Shown: positions 46,125-56,925 of the stretch, piece after piece
Layout of the letters: every line of letters begins with the position of its first letter
How positions within the stretch are numbered: position 1 is the stretch's first letter
From: Nemertoderma westbladi
Lineage: Eukaryota; Xenacoelomorpha; Nemertodermatida; Nemertodermatidae
Reading direction: 5' to 3'
Length of the DNA: 64,000 nucleotides
NCBI GenBank assembly: GCA_032718475.1
Contig: JAUCBJ010007762.1
Span: 1 to 64,000 of the forward strand
The notes under the pieces: generated by a model
Databases searched by the model: none
What the model was told of the DNA's origin: nothing
What the model saw: the letters and a program-made list of their open reading frames with translations, nothing else
Translations under genes and position numbers: made by a program

Positions 46125-47382
46125 TGTAAAAGCTTCTGTGGGATATAACTGGCCCTTTTGCTTTGCAATCCAGTTTCCCCCCAGGCGCTGGAATACTCTA
46201 AAAAGCTCTCTAACTCGAATGATGCAAAGCGACCGGCTGATTGGCTGATTTGTTATACGAGGGGCTCTTTACTATGTTCTATCGGCCAACCAGAGCTATA
46301 GCAGCAGAGTATGCAACCAGGACAACCGAGCGGAGTGACTCATTTTGTGTGTTGGCCAAGGGTTGCAAAATTCCTGATAGTTCGGCATTTAGATATTCGT
46401 GGAACTTGTGGAATCTGGTGTTCTGCCAATGAGAGCTATTCCTCTCTGTGTAAAAGATACCTGCAACGGTGTTAGGGACAGTAGCAGTTTTTTCTTGATA
46501 TACTGTTGTGTTGTTTCTATCTAGGCCAGGAACACCGGCTCTAGAGTCAATTCGTTTCAGACTTTTAGAAGAAACATTAGTAGGCTTAAGATTATAGAGC
46601 GTATAACTGTTATCAACTCATATCAATCAGTGCATATCACGGTCCATATCAGTTCAATTCATAACATATCATATCTTAACCTACCGTCTTAATGCTTTTT
46701 ACTGTTGTCATATTTTGTATCAGTTGGTTGAATATTATTTGGAGAACATTTATAAAGAACCCAAATTTCCCAATTTTCTTGATACACTACAGGTTAGAGA
46801 GACGGGTTATATATAGCGATTGCGACTCATATTATTGTGGTTTGTAGTGAATTTAATGCTATTTGATAAGCACTACATGAGTCAGTTGCTGTTCTCTTTA
46901 TATATGATAAAATTCATTGACGGTCGGCAAATTAGTGAGCAGTATTGTGTGTTACCGGTAGTGTGCATGATTGTGACTGATAACTAAGCATTTCCTAAAG
47001 AATGCGCCTCATACGTGAATCATAAGCCTTACCGACTTACCGTTGTGATTAGTATAAGTCATATCTCTGTTTACCTAGATAGAGCGCCACGTCCTAAAGG
47101 AACTGTTAATATTTCCCGAAAGTGAATAATATTAGTCAGAAATTATTTATTAACGATCAATCGAATAATACAGTAAGCTTACACTGCAATAATAATCTAA
47201 GCCCTCAGAATCCAGTCTCCCGGGTATATCCTGCGGGTGAATGGACGCGCACTAGGCTGGCTTCTGCTAATGTTGTGTTTATTGGTATTAAATATTTGTC
47301 AACTTCTAAAGTCTATTTATAAACCAAAAGACATATAAATTTTGGCAGGTTAAACTGCTAAAGGTCTTCAAAAGCGCGTACA
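46125..47382 (+). repeat. 5' LTR of element C (1258 bp)
   Basis: TGTAAAAGCTTCTG ... GCGCGTACA. Differs from the 3' LTR by T/A changes in GACAGTAGCAG, CTACCGTCTT and TATCCTGCGG. Short frames inside (46241-46432) are identical in both LTRs and are not evidence of coding. Confidence 0.95.
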
Positions 47383-49635
47383 ATAACAGTTATTGTCTTT
47401 ATTGCAGTAAGCAATAAAGTTGAAAGTACCGGTTGACCGGTAAACCTGAACCGGTACTTCTGTAGGTCAGTAGGCCCAACTGCCAGAACCGGTACTGCTG
47501 TAGGTCCGTAGGTCCAACTGCCAGAACCGGTACTTCCGTAGGTCCGTAGGCCCAACTGTCCTAACCGGTACTTCCAGTATAAGTACATTAGTATTATTCG
47601 ATTTTGATTATTGTATACCGGTAGGTCTCGATATTAAATCGGGGACGCCTGGTTTTTATTGGGATTTTACTTAGGTCTATTTCTGTCAGTTTTATTTCCT
47701 AGTAAGTTAATATTGAGCTGAAGACGTGTAAGTCTGCTCAGATTGTTCAGATAACTGTAGGCCGGACTGTTGTCGGATTGTTGTTGGGTTTGGAGAGATT
47801 ACGGCGTGTGTAGAGTTTGTCCGATAGAGTGCCAGTTAGTAAGTTGGGGCAGCCATAGCTGTAAGGTCAATCCCCTCTTAAAGAATAAGTCGTACTACCG
47901 TGTTAGAACGCATACTAACTAACCATTTTGGAATCTGCACATACTGTAGTTTATTTAGGCTTGACAGTATTCTGCCAGCGTTTTGGCCTGTGTTTGTTTG
48001 TGTGGTCTGTTCAGGTACCGTAATAGTTATTACTCAGATATTTTGTAGGCTGGATTGTTGTCTAGCTATTATTAAGTCTGAAGAGATTGCTGCGTGTGTA
48101 GAGTTTGTCTGATAAAGTGCCAGTTAGTAAGTTGGGGCAGCCATAGCTGTAAGGTCAATCCCCTCTTAAAGAATAAGTCGTACTACCGTGTTAGAACGCA
48201 TACTAACTAACCGTTTCGGAATCTGCACATACTGTAGTTTATTTAGGCTTGGTGGTAGTCTGCCAGCGTTTGGTTTGTATTTTGTTTGAGTATTCTGTAC
48301 GGGTAGCGTAATATTTATTATTCAGAGTTTATGCGATTATTCGCAACATTCATGTCCCCAAGTTTATTCCTACAGTAATTGTGCTTGTTACACATACCGT
48401 TATAGTTAAATTAACCCCGGTACTACACGGGCTGCTTGGCGTAGGAAAAGATTGGTGACTTTGTGCTTCGGTCACTCCAGCAGATGCCGTGGTTCTTTTA
48501 ACTGTTCAAGTATATTTAACTACTGATTATTGTTGTACCAGTATTTGTACCTAATTTAGGGTTTAGTGTACAGTGCTTTCCGAAAGTAATTAGTGTGTAG
48601 GCAGTGTATTGTGTTGTAAAGTGGTTAATAGGCACGTTGGATCTGGTAGTCCGCGGTAATTAACTTCCAGGTAGGAACACTCCATGATACATAACGTAGT
48701 ACCTATAGCGATACGGCTATAGGTCGTCAGACGGTTGTATTTTTCCTATCTGGACAGTGCAATATATTTACTACTACTTATTATTTTCAAATACCGTAGT
48801 ACTCTGTCCGTTGTAATAACTAGAATTCTAACCCTTTGTTAGGCTGGTTTGTAGACTTCCTGTAAAATTACCCTAAAATTTCGTACGTAATATTTTTGTT
48901 GTGTTTAGTTAGAGAATTAATCTCACCCGTATCGTAAGTAATTTGTAGTATTAAGTAACTTAGGTAAATTAGAATTATCTGTTTTAGTGTCCAATAAGTA
49001 GCACTCCACTGAGAGCGCACAGATTCTGTGTAGTGACTCCCCCCAGAAATAGTAACATCTATTTCGATATTGTAACAAAACCCCTCATAAGGGTACATAT
49101 AAATCCACTAAATCTATTAATAAAATAGTAGGCCTGTTATACAACACTTAGGTCTTAATATCAGTTGGACTGCGGCTCAAATAACGGTAATAAAGTAAGT
49201 AAAGTAACCAAGTAACCCCTAACATTCAGAAATTCAATTATTTTAAAATAATTGACATACCGGTATTTACAATAGGCTTATTATATTTATTCTATAAATT
49301 TAGGCTGAAATCATACCGGTACTCTGTAATTAATTCTAGTCCAGAATTATACTTATATACTATAAGTGTAAGCTGCATACCGGTATTCACGATAGGCCTA
49401 TTATATATTTATATATATTTGTGCCAAAATTATATACCTGTATTCTGTGACAAATCTAGTCTGTAATAATACTTATATATCTACTATAAGCATACCGGTA
49501 TTCTAATATATTATATATATCACGCTACACTGAGTAGCAGTATCGGTAATTAATTGTGAGGCTAACAGTGATACTGAATTACTAGACTTGCTTTAACTGT
49601 AATATAGCAGTAGGCATTCAACTGTACAATCAAAC
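47383..49635 (+). other. Long leader of element C with tandem repeats
   Basis: No credible frame. It holds three copies of a ~45-bp unit with ACCGGTACTTC and GTAGGTCC (about 47450-47580), a 282-bp tandem pair (about 47808-48089 and 48090-48350) and a ~130-bp pair with CATACCGGTATT (about 49255-49530). Gag translation starts at 49636. Confidence 0.65.
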
Positions 49636-51762
49636 ATGGCTGACACAAGGCAAACTCTGTCAGATAGTCTCCTAGAAACAACAGCCTGTTTCTCAGATCA
49701 AAGTATAGAGAATCCCAGACCGAGGTCTGAAACCCCTCATACTGTAAGAAGGGCAACCCCTGCAGTGGTTGTGTCAGAACCTAGGTTGGTAGAAGCGATT
49801 TCGCAATTTGCGAAGTTAGTGAAGCGCCGTTGGTCTGCCATAGGCACTCGGGCCCAAGTCAAGCGGGATCAAGAAGAAGCTATAAAACAGCAGCAACCTC
49901 CTAGCCAAGAACCTAGTTCTCAGCGGCCCGATAGCTCCAGTAGTTCGGATACTGTTGAGCGGACGCCCGAACGCGGAGCGAAGATGGCGGATACGGTTTA
50001 TGATGAGCGGCCAACCTATGAAGAATCAACCGACGCCACTTCTTCTCAAGTGGAAAGCGAGGTGGAAAGCGAGGTGGAAAGCGAGGTGGAAAGCGAAGTG
50101 GAAAGCGAATTAACAGCAGCAGAGAAGCCGCGAACTAGAGACGCCATTGACATCTATCTGTCAGACTATCAGCGATTCATAGGAGACGAAGAGTTGAGGA
50201 GACGACTGTCTGGACTTCGCCCTAATAGTGAAGGAACCAAGCTTGTGTTGGACGCAATCGATGCGGAAATGTTAGCTGCAAACCAAGCTAAATTTGATGA
50301 AAAACTCCGCCTCGTTAGAGTCCAAGAAGAACAAATAAAGAAAAAACAGATAGAGGACCGAAAGGCAGCAGCAGTAACGGCGGCAGAAGCAGAAGCAGCA
50401 AAGGCAGCGGCAGCGGCAGCGACAGAAGCAGAAGCAGCAAAGGCAGCGGCAGCAGCAGAAGCAGAAAGAAAGGCAGCGGTGGCAGAAGCAGAACTGAGAG
50501 CGTCTGAGGAGACTACCCAACTAGAGTTGGAAAATCTGCAAGAGACGCAAGACTGCATAAATAAACAGTTAACTGCTAGTCAAATGCAGATGATGAGTCG
50601 ATCTACTCCCAAACGCCAAGAATACACATCATCAGAAGAAGGCGAGACTACAGATCCTGAAGGCGGAGGAAATAGATCTCGTCTAAGCAGGCGTAGAAAA
50701 ACATCTCACCGTTACAAATTGCCTGATTTGCCCCCAGCTGTTAGAAGACAACTAGCTAGCACAGACTTAAGTAGTATAGAACCTACAGACCAAATTATTA
50801 AGGTCAAAAGACTCCCTACTATAGTTGATGAGCCTGAAATAATTAGGCCTGTCATTCCCAAAGTCACTCCTGTGCTAGAGACCCCTGTACTTCCAGAGCT
50901 TAACTCTAAATTCCCTTTACACAGTACTACACTGCCTGTACCCGGTAGAACAGTCCATGAGAATATCCCTGTCCTGAGCACTGAGAGAGAAATCAAGGAT
51001 TTGTCTCCCGTCGTCCCGCGTCGGCCCGCTACAATGTTGGCGACTCCCGCTTCGGCGGTCAAGTGGGTAGAGGAGGGACGGCGGGGGATGAATCTCCTGC
51101 TCGGACAGATGCAGGAGACTGTCCACCAACTTAAGGGAACAGTAAGGGAAGGTAGGGCCGAATTGCAAGAAGTGCAGCAAAGTATCGCGCTAGAACGCGA
51201 CAAATTAGTCAATATACAAAAGAGTATACCAATACCCCCTGTAACATTGTGTCAACCTGTTAGGTCTGAAGTATTACATGCGCAAGGTGTGGAGCCTACA
51301 CGCATCTATACTGCTAGTGAAGTAGAAACTCCTATAGCAAACCCTATTAAGGGTGATTATAAACCTGTTGTTAATGATATTCCCTATAGACCTGATAATG
51401 ATCCGAGAAATTTATATACCGATAATTCGATATTAAATAACACGATGGCCCAAGAAAGCTTTACGCGTCAGATGGCTAGAACAGAAGCCCGCCAAGCGGT
51501 CAAAGTGGGAGAGATCGTCAAATTCAATGGAGATGAGATGAAATGGTTACCCTTCAATGAATACTACAAAGACAGCATACAGAACTCTGTACTATCTAAC
51601 GGAGAGAAACTTAGGTTCCTCATCAAGTGCTTGGAAGGACCTCCCAAGTTAATGGCGTTAAAGTTTATTGGACATCCAGAAGGATTAAGACAAGTTTGGG
51701 ATACATTAAACATCAGGTATGGTAACAAGGATAACATAGCTAAGTATTGTATGCAAAATTAG
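49636..51762 (+). CDS. BEL element C Gag, N-terminal part
   Basis: 708 codons from ATG 49636 (MADTRQTLSDSLLETTA). A Glu/Ser segment holds five VESE repeats (about residues 136-156). Residues ~215-310 are Ala/Glu/Lys-rich and should form a long coiled coil. The C-terminal 90 residues, with FNGDEMKWLPFNEYYKDSI, NGEKLRFLIKCLEG and VWDTLNIRYGNKDNI, match the conserved structural domain of BEL/Pao Gag. The frame ends CAA AAT TAG at 51762 in the middle of that domain, and the rest continues in the -1 frame from 51747. Gag forms the particle that packages element RNA. Unusually long N-terminal region compared with typical BEL Gag. Confidence 0.85.
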   Translation: MADTRQTLSDSLLETTACFSDQSIENPRPRSETPHTVRRATPAVVVSEPRLVEAISQFAKLVKRRWSAIGTRAQVKRDQEEAIKQQQPPSQEPSSQRPDSSSSSDTVERTPERGAKMADTVYDERPTYEESTDATSSQVESEVESEVESEVESEVESELTAAEKPRTRDAIDIYLSDYQRFIGDEELRRRLSGLRPNSEGTKLVLDAIDAEMLAANQAKFDEKLRLVRVQEEQIKKKQIEDRKAAAVTAAEAEAAKAAAAAATEAEAAKAAAAAEAERKAAVAEAELRASEETTQLELENLQETQDCINKQLTASQMQMMSRSTPKRQEYTSSEEGETTDPEGGGNRSRLSRRRKTSHRYKLPDLPPAVRRQLASTDLSSIEPTDQIIKVKRLPTIVDEPEIIRPVIPKVTPVLETPVLPELNSKFPLHSTTLPVPGRTVHENIPVLSTEREIKDLSPVVPRRPATMLATPASAVKWVEEGRRGMNLLLGQMQETVHQLKGTVREGRAELQEVQQSIALERDKLVNIQKSIPIPPVTLCQPVRSEVLHAQGVEPTRIYTASEVETPIANPIKGDYKPVVNDIPYRPDNDPRNLYTDNSILNNTMAQESFTRQMARTEARQAVKVGEIVKFNGDEMKWLPFNEYYKDSIQNSVLSNGEKLRFLIKCLEGPPKLMALKFIGHPEGLRQVWDTLNIRYGNKDNIAKYCMQN

Positions 51763-53786
51763 TAGCCCCCCGAAACTTCCTTAGTAGCGGGATTATAGAG
51801 TTTTCCGATGAGATTCAGGAGATCTGTAGACAATTGGACTGGTTAGGTAAGTCTCATGAATATCAGAGTTCCATGGTTATTGGAGCAGTAGTCTCTACTT
51901 TACCAAAGGGTGGAGTATGTACACGCTGGGACAAGAAAGTGTTGTATATGAATGAGCAGCAACGACGAAGCCCTACCATGGCTGATCTCATGTCCTTTTT
52001 AGATAGTGAAGTAAAATTACAACTCATAAAGCAGTCCAGAGAGAAAACATCGGAAAATAAGGTAAGTGAGAAACCCGTTTCTAGGAGAAGGATAATACTA
52101 GTGTGTTATACTGACGACGGCGAAAGCCAAGCTTCTCAAGAAGAGGACAGCGGGAAAGACACAGCAAAATCTTACTATGACAACAAGACCTATAAAGACG
52201 TAAGTAAATATAAGTCTCGAACCAACGATAGGAGAGAACAGGTAACAACAACTCCTCCCACGTCTCCTAAGAGAATTCACGGAAGAAAGCCCGAAGAAAG
52301 AACGAGAGTGCATAACGTTACCCAAGGTAAAGTGAGTAACATCAAACCAAAATGTGCGCTGTGCGACGGGCCCCACCGTTTGAGTGCGTGTGCTGAATTT
52401 CTAAAGAAATCCCTTGTAGACAGACGTGCAGTCCTGTGGAATAAGCGGTTATGCTATAATTGCCTCAGATCAGGACACCAACGGCGAACCTGTTACTCCG
52501 ACGTAAGGTGTGCAAAGTGTGGCGCGAAACATCACATCTTGTTACACAGTGAGTTCGAACGAGACAACCCGAGTCAGGTAAGTGAGCCCGAACTACATGT
52601 CCAATTCAGTGATGTAAATGACACTGATCAAGAGTCTGAGATGGAAGGATTCTATACGGACGAATTCTCCGACGCCAACGAATCCTGTTACCTAATAAAT
52701 ACCGCAGTGTATCGAGCACTTACGTATGAAAAGGACACCGACAATGAGTTTCCCCCAACTACCTTTAACAGACAACCATCTTGGAAACCTCCAACTTCCA
52801 ACGTAGGAATCAGAGAATTTCCTGTAGTGCAGGTAAGAGTTCACGGTCCTAACAAAAGTTACATAGTGAACGCCCTCCTTGACTCCGGCAGCACAGGAAC
52901 ATTCATCGATCAAGAACTAGCCGAAGATATCTTTGCTGGACAACCCAAATTCCGAACTAAATTGAATATGTCAGGAATTATGCAGGTTTGGAAATCTACC
53001 ATAACGGCAGATTACTATGTAGGTGCGTTGTCCACCCCCCAGGATAAATTAGGAGCACAAAGTATAAGGTCAGTAAAAATGGTGGCTATAAAGAACTTCG
53101 CTACTACCCAAGTAGAACCTTATAACTGGGACGAGGACGAGAGCATCCAACAGCTTAAGATACCTCGATTCCAGACAGATTATCCTGGAGTGCAAATACT
53201 CATCGGCCAAAACGCGCATGAGGCGCTCGAGACATTGGAGAAACGGCCTGCTCAACTGCAGCCACTACAAACCTATGCGGTAAGAACTAGAGTAGGTTGG
53301 TACTTCACTGGCCCTTCCCGTAGAACTCTCAAAGAGAGATTACCTCAACAACAGGTATACCAAGTAAAGGAATGGGAAGTGGAGAGCAGTGATGTGGATG
53401 ATCCAACTGAGGGAACACCATACTCCTCAGATAATGACGATATTAACTCCAATGTAGATCAATGGAGACATTGCCTTGGGACGATTAATCCAGCCGACAT
53501 CGCTTCCAGAGGAGCAACTCATCAAGAACTGATAGATACTCCAAGCTGGTTAGGTGGATCCGACTTCTTAAGTAAAGAAGAAGAAGAATGGCCTCCTCAT
53601 CCTACCACGGCGGAGATTAGACAGGCCAAGGGAGCGGAGAAAGTAACACAACAACTCAATCGCCCAGCTAGTCGTTTATGTTTACTGGAAAGAGACCGAA
53701 AACTGTCCGGAAACTATGGAAGGCAAGATACTCTTCCTACGACCACTTCCCTAATCCGACAAATATCTAGGGACTCCATAACGTAA
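51747..53786 (+). CDS. BEL element C Gag end and aspartic protease, fused to RNase H tail
   Basis: The frame overlaps the Gag ORF by 16 bases in the -1 register and has no natural ATG at its start, so it is a continuation. Zinc knuckles CALCDGPHRLSAC (~residue 201), LCYNCLRSGHQRRTC (~235) and CAKCGAKHHILLH (~255) are followed by an acidic stretch. The protease has REFPVVQVRVHG and LLDSGSTGTFID (~377) with an intact Asp-Ser-Gly, then LIGQNAHEALETLEKRP. At about nt 53450 the frame passes directly to QWRHCLGTINPADIASRG, the end of the RNase H region of BEL Pol, then WLGG and WPPHP. The ~2.5 kb for RT and RNase H core is missing in frame, and integrase after it is gone. Stop at 53786. Confidence 0.85.
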   Translation: MYAKLVAPRNFLSSGIIEFSDEIQEICRQLDWLGKSHEYQSSMVIGAVVSTLPKGGVCTRWDKKVLYMNEQQRRSPTMADLMSFLDSEVKLQLIKQSREKTSENKVSEKPVSRRRIILVCYTDDGESQASQEEDSGKDTAKSYYDNKTYKDVSKYKSRTNDRREQVTTTPPTSPKRIHGRKPEERTRVHNVTQGKVSNIKPKCALCDGPHRLSACAEFLKKSLVDRRAVLWNKRLCYNCLRSGHQRRTCYSDVRCAKCGAKHHILLHSEFERDNPSQVSEPELHVQFSDVNDTDQESEMEGFYTDEFSDANESCYLINTAVYRALTYEKDTDNEFPPTTFNRQPSWKPPTSNVGIREFPVVQVRVHGPNKSYIVNALLDSGSTGTFIDQELAEDIFAGQPKFRTKLNMSGIMQVWKSTITADYYVGALSTPQDKLGAQSIRSVKMVAIKNFATTQVEPYNWDEDESIQQLKIPRFQTDYPGVQILIGQNAHEALETLEKRPAQLQPLQTYAVRTRVGWYFTGPSRRTLKERLPQQQVYQVKEWEVESSDVDDPTEGTPYSSDNDDINSNVDQWRHCLGTINPADIASRGATHQELIDTPSWLGGSDFLSKEEEEWPPHPTTAEIRQAKGAEKVTQQLNRPASRLCLLERDRKLSGNYGRQDTLPTTTSLIRQISRDSIT

Positions 53787-55398
53787 TAACATATGGAGTG
53801 GGCGTGTGACTATATCATTTTATATTTGTTTTTATTTTATATTTATGTATGTATTATTATGTAATTTTATTATAATCGTTTTCTTTAATTTTATTTAGTA
53901 GAATGTTATTTTAGTGATTATTTAGTAGATTAGTGCAATATATTAGTGTTTATTACGTACGTAATTCCTTATAATATATATTTAGTGCGACGGCGAGAAA
54001 TAATTATTTTTCTCTTTCCTTACTGTCCGTATCATATTATAAATACGTGACTACAGTAAGATGAAATGTCCGTACTTATTGGAGTACAATAAAGCCACTA
54101 CTATATTTAAGTATTATTGGTAGGCAGAGTATTAGGAATGCAAAGTTCAGATCCTCGTGTCTCGGCTAAACCAAGCTCTGGGTAGACCTTGGAAACGACT
54201 TGCCTCTTCACACTGACATTGCTTCGTGCGATATTGCTCTTCTACCGTATATTAAATAATACATATAGTAGCGTGATGTCCCTAACAGTAGCGTAAAACG
54301 CAAATAAATCTGTTAAACCTTTTGACCATCTGTAATTCTAGTCGATTAAGATATCGCGGCACCCACCGATATACTTGAAAGACAAATTCTAGAATCAGTG
54401 GTTAACGTCCCCAGACAAGTTCTGGAATAAATCGGTGCCCATCTTAAATATTAATTTAATATTTATTAAAATCTGTAAAATTCAGATCCTTTAAAATTTC
54501 TAGTCAATTAAGATATCGCAGCACTTACCGATACTCTTAAAAGACAATTTATAGAATTCAGGATCCTCAGTCCCCAGACATGCTCTGGAATAAAAATTGT
54601 GTCAATTTTAACATCAAATAATAAAATTCACGGGAATAGATTTAAATTCATATTTTAAATGAATTTCATAAATTGTCATTTTGTGCAATTTATAACATTC
54701 CCAAAACTCCATTAATTAATAGATCATGGGAGCGGAGATTCATCCTATTGAGTGTATTAGAGTGCGAGAATCTCCAACATATAGTCAATAGCCGATAAAA
54801 TTAATAAAATCATGCATAAAGAGGATATTGACAATTAAAGAATTATTATTAAATAGCATCCCAGATCTGTATGCATGAGAATTACCCTAATTCTACCGCT
54901 AGCATTCCATAATGTCACGCTAGAATTAGAAGCAAGTTAAGAGAACAATAGAAAGCTTGTCCCATTGCATAGCATAGAGAATACATAGCACACTGTTAGT
55001 ATCCAAGGATACACAGTAATAACGTGACATTCTGGAATGCACTGACTAACGGACAAATGGCCTGTATGTGTACAATTGGTGACAGTTGTGTGGAATTTGT
55101 GCGTTTATAGGTGAATGTTACTGCTAAAGTATGTTTACAGTAGCTAGTCGCAATTGTGAAAGTAGCCCAACTCTCCTATAGAAAGAACCTAAAGTGGATT
55201 CAAGCCTTTGGGACGGACAGTGGAGTGACTTGTGCCGGTTATCGTTGTCGTGCTGTTGCTACATGTTGGCGTAAACACCGCGATGACGGTACATCGGCGC
55301 TGAGAATCCCACTGTCCGGGGGCAAAGAGAGGTAGGCAGCGACGTCCGCTCGCCTAAACATAAACTCATTTCGATATTAATAAACTCAGATAGCAGAT
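53787..55398 (+). other. Non-coding interior of element C
   Basis: AT-rich. Two ~160-bp related blocks (about 54340-54475 and 54505-54635) share GATATCGC, CACCGATA, AAGACAAT, CCCCAGACA and CTGGAATAAA. No frame of note; integrase would be expected here in a complete element. Confidence 0.6.
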
Positions 55399-56847
55399 AT
55401 GACGGAGTTGATAGAAGATGATCTTGGTATCAGGGAGCGATATACTCTACCTTTACAAGCATTTGTGGATAGCTTGATACGCGGTGAAACCGATCCAACC
55501 ATTACAGAGGACGATGGTCGTTATATCGAACCGCCGATGTCCCAAGAGCAACTTACGCGTGAATTGGACTATCGAAAATTCACCGCTCGCTATACGCATC
55601 GTAATAGTACGTATATGGACTTCCTAACTACCGGCCATCCTATCGATTTACATGATACGGACGATGTAGACACCGAAAGGGAAATGGTTCTATTTAAATA
55701 TCATACCCAGCGGCGTCGTAACGATAAACCGAGAATAGATCACGAAAATTCTATTCGTAACAGACTGGGAAGACGAACCAATATGCCTAGAATCTGAGGA
55801 GATTCAGCCTATCGCGCCCGGAACAGCGACAACGATTACATCCTAGAATGGTATCAAGGTCCACAGTGTCTCACTGCGTACGATTATCGCCATGCCAACT
55901 ATGTTTCTCGGCAACGTTGTCGGTTATGCGCATCGAGAGACCATGTTACGCTCATGGACACAAACGTCCGCTGTTCCTATTTCCACGAACAACCGGCGAT
56001 GGAAATTTATTGTGCGTATTGCAGACTCAATAACTTGCACATTTTTGCGGTTTGCCCTCAATTTATGACTCAATGTCACCATTGTCAACTAAAGGGACAC
56101 GCCAGTTTCGATTGCCCTTTTAATCGCGATTTGGAAAGCGTAGATGAAATGATCACACTACGTTACATCAGAGCTTGGGAAGCGAACGCTGATTTACATT
56201 GTGATTCGCGCCATCGTTATTATCCTGGACGCGCTTACGAAGGAGTTTATGCGTTCCATCCTTATCTATTCGCTTCTGTCAAACAGAAATCACGCATATC
56301 GAGTTACGAACTACTGAAGCGCGTCGGAGAATGTATTTCAACCAAATTCGTACGCAAATTTCTCAGGAGTGTTAATCCTAGCGACCTTCATTCCTATAAC
56401 TTAATCAATTATATCCGTCAGGATCCGGACTATGGAGACTTATTTGTTAACTCACACCCCGAGTTACAGGAAGTATATCGACGGCCTTACGAATACCGAG
56501 CCCGCGAACGCGAGTTGGAAAGAACCATTAAACCCCGGAGGTTTCTAACTGCCTATGGTCCACCCACGGCTCTCGTTCAGACCACTCGTAAAGGACCCGT
56601 AAGAGTGGCTGTCTTAAAACGAGCTCTCAAAGCCGTTAGACCCCTCTCCCCCGACGTTGATGTCAATCAACCCGGTACTTCGACTGGCGGATACACCGAC
56701 CATAATCCTACACCCTCTGATGCAATCATATTGCACCCTTCACCCAGGAGTTATAGCCCTCCTTGTAAAGTGGCTCGCCCCAAAGAGAAAAAGACTCTGG
56801 CTAGCTTTAAAAAACTGCGTAAACGCCGTCCGCGTAAGAAAGACTAA
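55399..56847 (+). CDS. BEL element C third ORF, three zinc knuckles, one in-frame TGA
   Basis: ATG 55399 (MTELIEDDLGIRERYTLP) opens a frame that meets TGA at 55795-55797 and then continues open, in the same frame, to TAA at 56847: 483 codons in all. The second part carries CRLCASRDH (from 55918), YCAYCRLNNLHIFAVC (from 56008) and CHHCQLKGHASFDC (from 56074), a triple-knuckle module with the same order and spacing of the last two knuckles as the third ORF of element A. The first knuckle is irregular. The C terminus is basic (KKLRKRRPRKKD). No exonuclease-like region is present. The TGA could be a CGA Arg codon decayed at CpG, or be read through. Position between pol and 3' LTR is the env position, but no signal or membrane segment is seen. 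Confidence 0.75.
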
Positions 56848-56925
56848 CTGTTTAGAGTATTTACGTATATTAGAAACTGTGATTTTGTATATTTTATAGA
56901 CTCAAATCCCATTTTCTGGGAGCGG

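Noticed and set aside
46241-46432. 63-residue ORF in the LTR, identical at 57042-57233
   Set aside because: Identity merely reflects LTR identity; no family resemblance.
50169-51212. Minus-strand Ala/Ser- and Cys-rich frames within Gag
   Set aside because: Complement of the Ala/Glu-rich coiled-coil codons; no independent support.
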